Source of the DNA: Apostichopus japonicus
Lineage: Eukaryota > Echinodermata > Holothuroidea > Aspidochirotida > Stichopodidae
Reading direction: 5' to 3'
DNA length: 64,000 nt
NCBI RefSeq assembly: GCF_037975245.1
Contig: NC_092564.1
Coordinates: 9,889,484 to 9,953,483, forward strand
Under the pieces are notes generated by a model. That model saw nothing but the letters and a program-made list of their open reading frames with translations. It was not told the DNA's origin and did no database searches. The translations under genes and the position numbers were made by a program. Shown in pieces: positions 1 to 44,999 of the stretch (the stretch's first letter is position 1; each line of letters starts with the position of its first letter).

Positions 1-580
1 CCAAACATGTACCAAACATACTTTAGCGAAAAACGTCTCGAATCTTACAAAATTTAGTAAAGGATAAACGTATTCGCCAGCAAAATGGCTTATTATCCAA
101 CAATAAACCACGCCTATCATGATGTAGACAGTACAGTGCGTAATAGTCTTATACGAACGTTATGAAATGAGCTTGCATATTGCGTTGAAAATCTTTATAT
201 CAACCAACACTCTACTGCGGTTTCCAATTAAAAGTTTAACCCTTTATAATATAAACAAAGAAATCGTGACTAAAATAATCCTTGGTTTACCGAAAATCCA
301 CAAATCGACAATGACGTGACCGGACGTGACAAATAATACGCATATGAACACTTTGGTCAATTTGAACACGTTAAATTGGAATTTTGAAAAGCGAAATTTC
401 GGAACATATCGTCAATGATATCGAAGGCCTCATACCTTAGGGCTAGAGCGTAAGCCTGGTCTATTATTTATTGTATTTATACGCCTTGAACTTTAATGAT
501 TGATTCGTTTCACGAAACGTCTTATGCACCAACCAACGTTAACTATTTATACACTAATAGTATGTACATGCATGCAGGCT
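1..580. other. AT-rich non-coding sequence
   Basis: No convincing coding exon, RNA gene or repeat is visible. The only open frame, starting near 496, runs into the GC-rich repeat that begins at 581 and has no recognisable domain. If the DC-STAMP gene on the minus strand has further 3' exons (C-terminal tail, possible RING finger), they would lie here or outside the window, but I could not identify them. Confidence 0.5.
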
Positions 581-1202
581 CAAGGGCGGCGGAAGCACTT
601 TTAATCTGGGGGGCACCGACATCAAAGGGCACTTTGCCGAAATTCGATAACTCTTATTGTATTATCTTATTTGCGTATACACATCACTCCATCAACGCCC
701 CCCCCCCCCCCCCCTTCAAGGAAAATATGCATACAAGCACTGCAATATCCAAAACAAACAAGGGGAAACAAGGAACAAGTCTTCTTTTGAGACAAAATGA
801 GGTGAAATCATGCTAGTTGCTAATGTAGGAATCTTCCGAATTAGAGTTTATTTCTTGTTAATATCTTAACAAGTGTTTTCCATTTGAAATAGCTTTGAGT
901 TTGACCCACAGAAATTCATTAAAAGTCAGGGGCGTAGCCAGGATTTGCAAAGTTGTATGCAGGACTATCTGAGCGGAGCACCACCATCGGTTGGCGAGGA
1001 GCATACAAGAAAATTTTCGGTTTTACAAACCCCTCAGATGGCCGGAAACGGTCCTTCCCGAGTGATCATTCTGGTTCCCTGGCCTCTCGCTAACTTGATA
1101 AACCTCAATTTTTATGTAGCAATAGGGTACATTTTTAACCTGAGGAAAAGTGGGGGGGCACGTGCCCCCTGTGCTCCCCCCCCCCGGTTCCGCCGCCCTT
1201 GC
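581..1202. mobile_element. hAT-like MITE with GC-rich inverted ends
   Basis: The left end CAAGGGCGGCGGAA is the inverse complement of the right end TTCCGCCGCCCTTG, giving terminal inverted repeats. The flanks TGCAGGCT (573-580) and AGCAGGCT (1203-1210) agree at 7 of 8 positions, as expected for an 8-bp hAT-type duplication. Poly-C and poly-G tracts lie just inside both ends. At 927 a second terminus-like motif (CAGGGGCGTAGCCAGG) starts a related family, so this copy may be a nested or chimeric pair. No transposase is present. Confidence 0.6.
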
Positions 1203-2165
1203 AGCAGGCTGCAAATATCATAGGCCTACCTTTGATTTGCCCGCAAATTCGTTCGTGTTTACGAAAGTTTCAACACACGTAATGAATAATTGTTTAGCTT
1301 ATTTTTTTCTTCTCTTTGGAGGTTTTTATTGACAGTTTTCGTTTAGTGTAGGGAAATTGCTAAAACGCATGGGCCGCTCAGTTACATCTAGTATAGGACT
1401 AGTACATCAATTTAGGCTAAGTATAAAATTAGCGAAACTGGCGGTTCGTTTGTTGCTGTCTGACGTCACGTGATAGAGATGATTCAATTTGTTGATTTTA
1501 AAAATATGATTAAAGAAAGTGTGGTGCGCAAGCATAATTGTTTGGGCCAACAAATTTGTCATTTTTTACGAAATGATTTATAACTCGTCACGTATGGGGT
1601 TCGACTAGTACAAATTCAATCACAATAATCTCTCTTTCATCAATCGCTAGTTGCTATGTAAATGAATGTAATGTGACAAATGAATTGATAAAAAATCCAG
1701 ATAAACGCAATACGGACCTTCAACTCTTATAGTTTCCGTGGGTTTCTATACGTCATATAACAATAAACCCTTTAGTCATGAGCAGTCTAAAGCCATTCAG
1801 AGAAAATATTAAGATAATTATCTTCTCGTATTTTCACCAAAAAAAATGATTACTGCTCTCATAACATATATCCCATAACTTTAGTAAAAAACAATATTTA
1901 ACATGCAGGTATCAAGGATGGGAGATAAGAAAATACATAATGATAAATAAAGGTAAATTAAATATAAACCATCTGCAGTAACATTTTGATGGTGAGATAA
2001 CCGTTTATTGTGGCACCACTGTATAAAGTGAGTGAATTCAGGTTGAAGTTAATTGTAGAACGAGTGCTGCAGTGCTGCAGTACTTAAGTTCCCATCATAT
2101 ATAGCCTGAACACAAAAAGCATAGTAAACGTAGTTTCATCGATGCACTTTCATTCCCAATCATCG
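1203..2165. other. Non-coding, nothing recognised
   Basis: AT-rich unique-looking sequence without a credible open frame, splice-bounded exon, RNA gene or obvious repeat. Confidence 0.5.
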
Positions 2166-4130
2166 AGTTACAATGAGACTGTGACTATACGTGGCGGTAA
2201 TATGTCTATTTTACATCACAATTCGATTTAAAAGAATTGACACTATGAATGTGCATTAGTCTGATACAACCCCCACACGATCAACCCCAAGGCAGTGGTG
2301 ACGTGCACGGATTTCAAAGGTGGTATAGGACTCGGGGGCTGAATATCCCAAATTCACCTCCGACCTGATCTTTTGTGTATAGGGGCATGAATCTTATATG
2401 AACCGGCAGTATAGGCGGAACAAATAGTGTACCGGAACGAGGAACTGTAGCTGTGGGCTGGTTGAATATGACACCCATGTAGATGGGTTGTTGTGGGGGG
2501 GGGGTTATTGTGGGTGGGGTTGCTCCAAATGGTGCATTCTGAGGTAGTTATAATTATATTAGGTATATACGGCCCTCAATGGAAGTTTGTGCTAATATAT
2601 ACTTTTGAATTTTGAAAAATCCCCCCGGGCTGCTAAGAATAATCAGATCACATTAAAATTTACTTTTAAACTTACTTCAAGTCTGTTCTCTCTCGCTAAC
2701 CGTAGCACTCGCTTTCTCATGTGTCTCAGATATCCTTCTCTCTTTCTTAAACAATCATTGTAGAGGAAAAGGATCCTGGTTTTCTCTCTCTGTACCCAAA
2801 AACAACAACAAAAAAACAATTTGTGTGTGTCATTTATGATGATGATAATGACGTCACTTTCATTTTAGTTTCTTTTTGTGATATTTGCAATCACAATATC
2901 TCGTCTGACAATTTTATATTTTACAACGATTTTTTTAATTTTTATTTTATTGCAATGAACATCTGGAAGAGAGATCGAATGTAGACAACAGATTCAAATT
3001 TAAAATTTATATATGTAATACTTAGTCATGCACATGGCACGTGCACGTGCATTACTAATTTAAGACGACATTTTATGTGTGTTTTTTGGTGCATATTAAC
3101 GTATCGCTAGTCATTTCTTGTTTATATAAATTATTTATTTTTTGAAATCTTCAATTAATTATAAAGTGTAAGATATCAACAAATGCATGTAAAAATAGGA
3201 ATTTGCAATGAACTTGTGAATCAAAAGTTTACACCTTTAACGAGTTTAGGTTCCTTCAATAAATTGATATTTAATCAAATTTCAAGTTCTAATATTTTAT
3301 TTTTCTTCAGTATAACGCTAAAGATGTAATTCAGTCTCTGTTATATAGAAGTAACAATAAATGAAATTTCGCTATGAGGGCAAGCCGTATGACATATTAT
3401 ACGGTTCTGCAAAGTTACATTGAGACTGTGACTATACGTGGCGGTATTACGGTATGTCTATTTTACATCACAATTCGATTGAAAACAATGGACACTGAAT
3501 ATGCATTAGTCTGATACAACCCCAACATGATCAACCCCAAGGCAGTGGTGACGTGCAAGGATTTCAAAGGTGGTAGGACTCGGGGGCTAAATATCCCAAA
3601 TTCAATATCTCGTCTGACAATTTTATGTTTAACAATGATTTTTTTATTTTTATTTTATTGCAATGAACATCTGGAATAGATCGAATGTAGACGACAGGTG
3701 TCAAATTTAAATTTATGTATTTATAATACTTAGTCATGAACATGGCACGTGCACGCGTGCATTACTAATTTAAGACGACATTTTATGTGTGTTTTTATTT
3801 AGTTCAAGGTGCATATTGACGTATCGAAGTCATTTCTTGTTTATATAAATAATTTATTTTTTGAAATCTTCAATTAATTTTAAAGTGTAAGATATCAACA
3901 AATCATGTAAAAATAGGAATTTGCAATGAACTTGTGAATCAAAAGTTTACACCTTTAACGAGTTTAGGTTCCTTCAATAAATTGATATTTAATCAAATTT
4001 CAAGTTCTAATATTTTTTTTTCCTTCAATATAACGCTAAAGATGTAATTCAGTTGTCTGTATATAGAAGTAACAATAAAGGAAATTTCGCTATGAGGGCA
4101 AGCCGTATGACATATTATACGGTCCTGCAA
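2166..4130. repeat. Direct segmental duplication, two unequal copies
   Basis: Copy 1 (2166-3412, 1247 bp) and copy 2 (3413-4130, 718 bp) are adjacent head-to-tail copies. Both begin AGTTACA.TGAGACTGTGAC and end near ACGGT.CTGCAA. Copy 1 holds about 530 bp (roughly 2360-2890) that copy 2 lacks, joined in copy 2 directly at CCAAATTCA/ATATCTCG. The rest is highly similar, with small indels. On the minus strand each copy ends next to a possible splice acceptor (TTTGCAG), so a small candidate exon may be duplicated too. Confidence 0.85.
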
Positions 4131-4561
4131 AGTGAAATTCACAACGTTATTTCATTTATAGTTGATTTTCGAAAAGATTATAGGATTATAGGTCTGGCAG
4201 TATCGTTTAGCAACTTAGAGGGTTGCTTGTATGGTCTGGTGAACAGTGGTGTGTATATTATCAGAAATGTTTAAAAACGTTTAAGAAAGTTTCGTTATTA
4301 TGCGAATACTTTACGCTGTACAAAAGGGATTTTCAGCAAGTCCATTGTTTGGGGGGGGGGGGGGGGACATCTACAGGATTAAAACCCGATTCGGCTGGCA
4401 AAGTTAATGAACTAAAATAGGATGGATGGGATCGTAGATTTATCGGTCGGCTTGTAATAGCGAACAAATTTAGTATGACTTTCGATGGTCACGTCAAAAT
4501 CCGTTCAACTGTCTTTTGAGGGAATGGGGTTGGGGCGGTTATTTTCAGAGTCATAGTTTAC

Positions 4562-36249
<31,688 letters not shown>

Positions 36250-39200
36250 GAAAATCACGGGGAATATCTGGATGATAAAGAGTAAAATGAGAAAGATTGA
36301 ATGTCAAAACCTAACGTCAGCTTATATAATATCATATAGAAGAGGACTTATGTCGAAATATTTCAATTGCATCTTAGTGTACGATAGAAACTATTTTCAT
36401 GGAAATTAAAAAAGGCCTCCTCTTCTTCTTCTCTTTTAATGAGGCGTATATTTATGATTGCTTTGTAAAAAGTGTCGTCATGATGAAATGCATCTATTCC
36501 ATCCACCCCACATCCCTCCCCCTACCTCCCCCCCCCCCCCCACCGACACATCAAGAAACTAAAATAATGCTTCGTCCTAGTTATAGGCTAATCAGGTTTT
36601 GGGTCATATTTGTTATAACCCATAAATTTGGTGATATATATAATTAAGAATATGCTGTGTGCAGGTCAATCAGATAATCAGACTTGGTTATATAAGCAAA
36701 GCACAAGATGCCTACGTAAGGACTCGTAAAGATTCACGTAAGGACTCTTGACGAGACGATTTTAATGGGCTCTATATATATTTTGCGATAACCTTGGTAA
36801 ATCTACGCAATGCATTTCTTACCTTGGAGATAACTTTTCTTATGTGGCATTTCAAATAATGACATACAACAAAGAAAACAAAAGAGCACAGTAATTTCAA
36901 ATTCAAATTTCCCTTTTCAAATTGGATTATAGCACTTAGGCCTACCATCAATTAGATTCAAAGTCAAACGTATGATGAGAAACACGTTGAAAGTTGTAGT
37001 TTTTCCGTCAATGTTACGATGAAATCCTTCATTTTAACCGATATGACTTGGAGTACATTTCGTTGAGTGAATCTAATGACACGAAATATTTTATCGTTGT
37101 CGCTTGTCAGAGAGTCGAATTTTTAATCGATTGTTCGATCGTTATTATTGGAAGTCAGTCGTGATTTGATTTTGTATGAATACCTTTCATATAGCTGTAA
37201 AGAGAAGCTGCCTTCCTCTTACCTGGGTTAGTTCTTGTCCACTTAAAGCATCAAACAGAAACTTTGTTGTAATCCTCAGTATACAGAGATTTCTTCAAGC
37301 GAGCTGTTTGTAAAATGTGAGTAACCTAACTTTTTGATAATTGTTACTGCCTTGTTAATTGCATGTGATAATACTTTTAAGCATGTAGTGTGATATATTA
37401 ATGGTTCTCTCTAATGCTGCTGCTACCAAACAATATGTTTTCTGGGCGCATTCGATTCTAAAGCTCTCTTCGCGTACTACCCAAAAAGAAATGCGAAGTG
37501 CAAGGATAATGTACAGGGCGCGAAAAGACGCGAGGTGTAGGACACTCATGCTTATTACACGCAAAAACGATCGACTATTAATAGTCAGAGATATGTTCCA
37601 GTTTGAAGCGCTAAAGAGCGCGTGGATTTTCTTTACAGAGCGTGAAATGACACTCAACGAGGAAAACTAGAAATATGTTGGCAGCGGCGAAGGCGCTAGA
37701 TCAGGCTACTCGACTTCTAATTACTGAAAGTAAAGCCTTACTGTATGTTTTGTTTAGCCGTATAATAGGAATAGTTTTTTATTTTATGCAACACAGATAA
37801 GGCGCATCGTAACTGCAAATAAATTGATATATTCTGGAATGATTCCCCGTCCATTTTTCCTGCATCCCTATTTCTTGTTAGAAACACAATTTCCCTGCCA
37901 TTAATTAAATCCAAGTTAACATCTAACTTGAGCCTGAGTTCTTGCTTTGCATATACTCTTACGGTTCATTTTATGTACTACGAAAACAGAAATCCTCTTA
38001 GAAAATTCGGCAAAGCAGTTTCACGAACAAACAGCCAAGTCAAATGAATACCCACGCGTAAATGCGTAAACGCGCAAGTTAGCTTCATCACAAAGCGTAT
38101 ACGAACGCGCTGCACGAAATCATGTTGTCTAAAACGTACGTCTGCGCTGCATACGCGCCCGTGTTCGTGTGTAAAAAGTATAGTAAAGGAGTCATCAATT
38201 TAGCGCCTTTGGCGCGACACAAATTATTTGATCATGCCAAACGAAGTTGTTTGAGATGTTAACAATTCCTTCTCACTAAATATTTGACGTCTAACCGAAA
38301 GTCTCACATCTAGCGCAAAATCGTCCATACGTCCTGCTGTAACGGCCAGATAGTTTTGATTCATGCATGTCAGTGGACTATAATAGTAATCAGATAAACC
38401 CACTCTGCATTGCCGCCAATATTCAGCATGCCAAACAGTATATACTAGCATTTTTCTGAAGATCCTAATGAGTTTTTGTTATACTTTTTAAATTTGCTGT
38501 AAAACCGAAAGAGAATACCCACTCTGAGTATTAAATCCTCACGATAGCATTTCATTGTCAATACATAACTCACAATCTGAAGCCTGTGAAGACGCCCTAT
38601 ATCCATGGCCTGCAAACCGCGGGGCGCGATCAAATATGTGGGTCGCGCAAAACAATTCGGCGGATCGCAGATCGCTACTCCTTCACTTGTTCAACTAGAG
38701 AGACACTTCAAGTATTGGAAAATTTGACCAAAATATCGAAATTTTAAAGGAGTGGTCGAAAGTTTGATATCAGAAATTCGAAAAGTTGAGCTAAAAAGGT
38801 AATATTTGCAAATGTCCCGTCTTGGCCATTGTAGGATCTTCAAAACCAAAATTCTTCTGGGAGATCCCAAAAATCCTAACACCCCCCCCCCCCACAATCT
38901 TACACAACCCAGCAACATTTTTAGAACTTCCTATATAAGCCAGTAAATGATAGTTACTATACTGTGCGGAGTAAATGAATGCCTACGCTTCAATCGTAGC
39001 CTGGACACTGTTCATATAGTCGTATCTTAATTAAGCACACGACTGTATAAGCCTGTACACGTATAATTAATATAATTAATATATTCCAATGAACTTTAAA
39101 GAGCATGTTGTTAACTATACACGGACGTTTTTGTAATGAGCAAATATCCATTAGTTCTTTTTCGATAATGAATTCGTCTTTCGTAGTATTTCGTGTTCGT

Positions 39201-39740
39201 ATGGACAAAAAATAAAACAGAACTTAGAAATTAAGCTTTTCGATTTCCGGTCATTTATCTTATGTAGATTTATATAAGGTCGATACAGTCATATGTATTC
39301 TGCCAATTAAACGAAATACGCGAACAGCTGTATGTGCGATCAAAATCGACGGAAATTTGTTTTTATGTGCTCTTTTCTCGGGGAGTAAATTCACTACCGT
39401 TGTGACCATGCTCCATTAAGTTCTGATATCGATCACGTTTCTCTGTCGTTTGTTTGTTTGTTTTGTTGTTGTTGGAATGATCAGGCTCTTCCTTCAAAAA
39501 CACAGATTGGAAGGAAATCTTGCAGGGATAACGATTCACACTGGATGTTTAGGATTGCGATACAAAGGGTTTTTCAAGGGTTTTCTGCACTTATTTTGGA
39601 AACAAACTTCTTTATAGTGCGTGCAATCTTTGAACTTGGACGGAAAGCATTTAAGATTACAGTATTCTTTTGTGATTTCTATCTATTCTTTATCCCCTTT
39701 TGAAGATTGGAAGTTGGTAAGTTTTTGAAAAATAGCACGT
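36250..39740. other. No supported gene
   Basis: AT-rich sequence upstream of the DCST-like start. It contains a poly-C tract (36527-36541) and overlapping 89- and 100-codon open frames on opposite strands at 37355-37670 without recognisable domains. The promoter of the DCST-like gene should lie at the left edge, but no motif can be asserted. Confidence 0.5.
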
Positions 39741-39743
<3 letters not shown>

Positions 39744-39812
<69 letters not shown>

Positions 39813-39884
39813 TTATATATATATATATATATAATATATATTTATATATATATATATATATAATATATATTTATAATATATATT

Positions 39885-39969
<85 letters not shown>
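39744..39969. repeat. (AT)n microsatellite
   Basis: About 226 bp of TA repeats with TATATTTA and ATAATATA interruptions. Confidence 0.97.
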
Positions 39970-39971
<2 letters not shown>

Positions 39972-40616
39972 TTTGGCAGTTATACTTGCTACACATTCAT
40001 TTCATAATTATGGCTTGGCAATAGGTAATTGTGTGTATACATGCGCTCTCATTGACAGTTATAGTCTATGATACGCCGTTCAATGGCGACGTGTTTCTTC
40101 GAGCTCTGTAAATTTTCCTCATTTTACTTCTTTTACTAACTTGTGTAAACTGTATTGTAGCGCAATATTCTATAGAGAAGAACTTCTTTTCTTTAAGACC
40201 CAGGGGAAAGGATAACTTTAATCATCCCGATCAAGCAAAATTATAAGTCACTTTTTTGATGGATTATCGGACGGAAGCCAGCCAGCTCAACGAGCACGGT
40301 ATTCAAGGCACAGGAATTGGAAGAGAGGTAAAGAGAGGGTGTCTTCTTGTTAAATCACGCCGTCGTCTCAATAGGACGCCTGTATACCAAGCATGTTTCT
40401 TGCCAATGATCAGAGGTTATACAACAAAGCCGTTGAACTCTTGTGTCGAATGCAGACCCAGAAGGACTATACAAACTGTATTTTTTTTAAAACTGAAACA
40501 TGGTTATACTGCTTTCCTACCCCGACGCACTAGCCCAGCCGCCGGGATTCAAGCTTTTTCGTCAAGACAGGGATAATAAGGTTACCGAGAAATCCCAGGG
40601 AAGAGGCGTGTGTTTT

Positions 40617-42016
40617 TGGAACGCCGAAAGGGCATGTATTATGTTATTGTCTCATTCAATGTTGTTGTCTCCTTTGATGTTGTTGTCTCCTATGATGCTG
40701 TTGTCTCCTTTGATGTTGTTGTCTTCTTCAACGTCGTTGTCTCCTATGATGCTGTTGCCTCCTTTGAGTTGGCGGCGCTGTTCACTTTTACGACGTCAAA
40801 ATACGTATACAACCTCAAAGAATTTAGTGCTTTCAGAACTAGCTAAAGCGTCCGAGAAAGACCGACTAGCCCATTTTGTAAGGCAAGGTTAAACGAACAA
40901 AATGAGAGCATAAATGATGGAAATCTCTGTAAAATCGGTAAAGAACCTACGAAAGTCTTTCAGCCTAAGAAAAGAGTTATATGTGGTCAAGTTACAGGTA
41001 CGGACATAACCTAACGTTAGACATATATTTATATATTATTATTAATATTAGTTTAAGGGCAACTGCAAGGAATGTGAGCCATAGTGGCTTTGCTATCCCA
41101 TTGCTGTTCATGCTGCACGAGGCAATGTGGTGTTTGGGGAGGGGTCTAGAAAGATATCACTAGATATCAATATAAAATTCTACAGATTAAATACTGTTTC
41201 TGTTGTTTACACTGACTTATCGGATACTGTTTCCTTCTTCCTCATTATTTTCCTACTTTTTTTTCAATTTCTTTCTTTGTTTTTCATTTGGTCGCTAGCT
41301 CAATAAACTTTCCTTGATTTTCTAGTGTCCTGGTTATACCATTCTACATTTTTATTGTAAGCATGTATAGACGATATAAGTCAAATGAAACAAACAAATA
41401 GCAACAAATACAGTTAGCATGCCTCCTATAATAGTGAATGCTGTTTAAAGGTATGCTGTATTTGCCCCAAATATGCTAGATATTCAAATATGGTCAACTT
41501 TGGTCAAAATTCTTAAACTGTTTTTATTACAACCTTCGAGGGAATTTTCCTCACTGCGACATTCAGTCATCTTGTGTATTACTTAATAATGTCTGAGCAA
41601 AATGTGTCGAGTAAAGACCTCCAGGAAAGTATTTTTTGAAAACTTCTAGCAATTATAGCGTGCTATAAATTGGGGCCTATACAAACTATACCTTTAAGGA
41701 TCCAATCAACCTAGTTGCCCAAGCTCCTCTAATATACAAACCTAGCCCTACAAGATGGACTAGACTGTCTTTCTCGGACACTTTGGATAAATTCTTTGAA
41801 TTTGTATACATATTTTGACGTCTTAAAAGTGAACAGCGCCGCCAGAATCAGAGGAGGCAACAGCATCGAAGGAGACAACAACATCGAAGGAGACAACAAC
41901 GTTGAAGGAGACAATAACATTAAATGAGACAACAACATCAAAAGAGACAACAACATGCATGATAACAGACAGCATGGAAGTAAACAACAAATTACATTGC
42001 CCTTTCGGCGTTCCAT
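40617..42016. repeat. Long inverted repeat pair, arms about 280 bp
   Basis: Left arm about 40617-40895 and right arm about 41735-42016 are inverse complements. Both contain GGAACGCCGAAAGGGCA, a 15-bp minisatellite (GTTGTCTCCTTTGAT-like, 5-8 units), GGCGGCGCTGTTCACTTTTA and CGTCCGAGAAAGAC. The spacer is about 840 bp with no coding signal. Could be a foldback transposon or an inverted duplication. No target duplication was found at the outer edges. Confidence 0.85.
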
Positions 42017-42154
42017 GTGTGTTTCCTTGTTAACAACCAATGGTGGTCCGATGTCAAGACTATTTCAAAAGGATGTACCATGTATCTAGAATATATAACT
42101 ATTAAGTGTCGGCCATATTTTTTACCTCGTGAATTTTCATCGGTTACCATGACA

Positions 42155-44045
42155 TCAGTAAAGGCCTACATCTATACCCTAACGCAAACACTACTGTCGC
42201 TCTCAGTGATCTGGCTGAAGTCATCTCTGACCATGACGACCGTGATCCGGATACCCTTTCTATTGTTGCTGGAGATTTTAACAAAGCTAATCTGAAAAAA
42301 GTGCTACCGAACTTTAAGCAGCATGTTACTTGTCCAATTCGGGGCAAAAGGACTCTCGATCGTTGCTATTGTAAGGTCAAATCGGCTTACAAATCATCGA
42401 GCGCTGCTCCGGGACTCGGTAGTTCTGATCACTCTGTAGTCCTCCTTATTCCTTCAAAACCTATCAAAAGGAATGTCACATTATGGCCTCAGTTCGCTGT
42501 TGACGAGTTACGCGACTGTTTCGAGTGCACTGATTTTTCTGAGCTTTTTTGCACTGAGCTTTTGTCAGGACATCTGTCTGCCGATCAAAACAGTGGTTCA
42601 ATATCCTAATAGCAAGCTATAGTTTAAACAAATCAATCCGTTCAAAAATTGTTTGCTAAGGATAGTGCCTGTCGTTGTCGTGACACCGACCCGGATTAGT
42701 ATCGTCAAGTCTGCAGGTCAACTCTAAAAGAGACCGTAAGAGATGCAAAAAGGATTAACCGTCACCGAGTTGAAGCTGAGGACCCTCGGGCTCTCTGGTC
42801 AAGTATTAATCTTATTACTCAATACAAGGGTCCTACCAAAGCCGATGAGGTCACACTTCCCGACCGCCTTAACGAATTATGCCCTCGTTCTGATCGTGGA
42901 CACAACCGCGTGGCTTTACCAGCACAACTGATGCGACGACGACCGGCCGCCATTTTATTATCACTGACCACGACACATCAGACGTACCTTCTCTAAGCTG
43001 AAGGAACATAAGGCACCGGGTCCAGACGGCATTACGCCCACGATTATTGAAATTCTGCTGCTCCCAATAAGCAACCTTGTTCACGGATTTTTTTAACTGG
43101 TCCCGTCGTCTCTGTGCTGTACCGCCAAGCAGTGGCGTAGGAAGGTACTTTTGAGTGGGGGGGCTGAAGACTGATGGCCCGCTTGGGGGAGGGGTCTAAG
43201 GGGAGGGGGTTTCCCCCTCCCCTTTGGAATTTTTTGCATTTCCAGGTGGCCTCAGATGCAATTTGGTGCAATATAGCACACTTCAACACCCACTCCATTT
43301 TGTAAACTTAATTTTGTATTTTTCACCTGGCCTTAGATGCAATTTGGTGCTCCAAATGAGATTTTTTTCTCATTTGGAAATGAAAAAGGGGTTTTCGGAC
43401 TTGCGAAGTGGGGGGGCGGAATGATACTTCCGCCCCTCCACATTTTTCACTGGGGGGGCTGGCGCCCCCCCAGCCCCCCCGGTTCCTACGCCCTTGCCGC
43501 CAAGCTTAAAAAATGAAGCTACTATAAGAATAAAGAATTGATTGTAGACTTTAGAATAATTGAACCCGCTCATAGGACTGTTGTTAGACAAATATCTTCA
43601 TTCAAGTTTCTCGGTTTATTCATTTCGTACAATCTCTCTTGGACGGTAAATTCTATTGAAATTTTGGAGAGAAAAAAAGAGGAAGAAAGAAGCCAAAACA
43701 CCGCCTTATTTCTTACGTAAATTAAAACCATTTGGAGTAAATCAGTTTATTTTAATTCACTTTCATCGTGCTATAATTGAAAGCGTGCTCACTCCATCAA
43801 TTACGGTATAGTTTGGTCGTGTAAGCCAGTCTGACCTCGTGACGTTATCGTTTATAATTCGGTATGGTCTGGGGTAAAAATCATAGGTACTAGCCTGCCG
43901 TCGCTGAACACAATCTATCTAGAACGGACCGCCAAGAGATTGGACAAAATTATGAGTGATTCGAATCACCCTGGTAATGGTTATTTTAATTTAAAACCTT
44001 GAAATCGCCGTCTCCGTACTTTTAGGGGAAATAATCGATAGTTCC
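42155..44045 (+). mobile_element. CR1/L2-like LINE remnant, internally deleted, split by a MITE
   Basis: The endonuclease end is readable in one frame (ALSDLAEVISDHDDRDPDTL, VAGDFN, CPIRGKRTLDRCY and SDHSVVLLIP, 42160-42450). A linker and the start of the reverse transcriptase follow (HKAPGPDGITP, about 43005-43040). After the MITE at 43130-43496 the frame resumes in the thumb region (VDFRIIEPAHR, FKFLGLFISYNLSWT, about 43540-43640) and the typical C-terminal tail near 43900-44030. The catalytic middle is missing. Stops and frameshifts show an old inactive copy. Confidence 0.82.
43130..43496. mobile_element. hAT-like MITE, 367 bp, copy 1
   Basis: Begins CAGTGGCGTAGGAAGGTAC and ends GGTTCCTACGCCCTTG. 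Perfect 8-bp target duplication CCGCCAAG at 43122-43129 and 43497-43504. Interior G-runs and C-runs flank a body (TTTTTTGCATTTCCAGGTGG, CCACTCCATTTTGTAAACTT) shared with the copy at 49295-49661. It inserted into the LINE after that had already lost its RT core. Confidence 0.9.
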
Positions 44046-44467
44046 GCCCCCCCCCCCCACCCATCTGCTGTGAAATTATTTAATTCATCATAACGGGTGT
44101 CTGTATTTTCTCGTTAGCTTTTATTGTTCCTATCTCTAGTTTTTCACATTTTGACACTTTTCAGCCTTTTTCTACATATTTTTACATGAATTTTTTTTCA
44201 CTTTGAGATTTTTAACACGTTTTTGAATACCTTTACATAATTATTCAATTTTTACATTCTTACATTCTTACATATTATTTATATATCTTCACATATTTTT
44301 TATTACGGAGCAGGAGGAACGTTCTGATTTTTGATGTGTAATATTTTTAAACATTGGTTGAATAAATAAATGAATTAAATCACTGTGGCATAGAGGCAAG
44401 CCAAGCCGTAATTATGAAATGGATTTGTAACAAGTGGTATGTCAGATTATTATAGATCAACACAACA

Positions 44468-44595
44468 GTGCTTAAACCCGGAAAGAAAAGCCATATCCCT
44501 ATTGAGACCATGACGGTGTGTGAACGCATTTAAAGGATCAATTCCACTTCTTTCAAGCTTCTCGGGATATGGCTTTTCTTTCCAGGTTCAAGCAC
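44468..44595. repeat. 128-bp hairpin (foldback) element
   Basis: The outer 32 bases starting GTGCTTAAACCCGGAAAGAA pair with the right end (28 of 32 positions), leaving a loop of about 64 bases. Could be a tiny MITE or a hairpin RNA precursor; no target duplication is evident. Confidence 0.7.
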
Positions 44596-44705
44596 TTTGA
44601 GCAGTCTGGGGGCAAGTTACGGTAGACTGACTTGATTTCAATCATTCTTTTTATACCTGACGAAGGACCAGAGATATGGCACACACACACATAAATAAAT
44701 ATATG

Positions 44706-44945
<240 letters not shown>

Positions 44946-44999
44946 ATATATATGTATGTATGTATGTGTGTGTATATATGTGTATATACGGTTACATGG

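Noticed and set aside
37355-37670. Overlapping opposite-strand frames of 89 and 100 codons
   Set aside because: Neither resembles a known protein and neither has convincing start context or splice signals. The region may be a relic, but there is no support.
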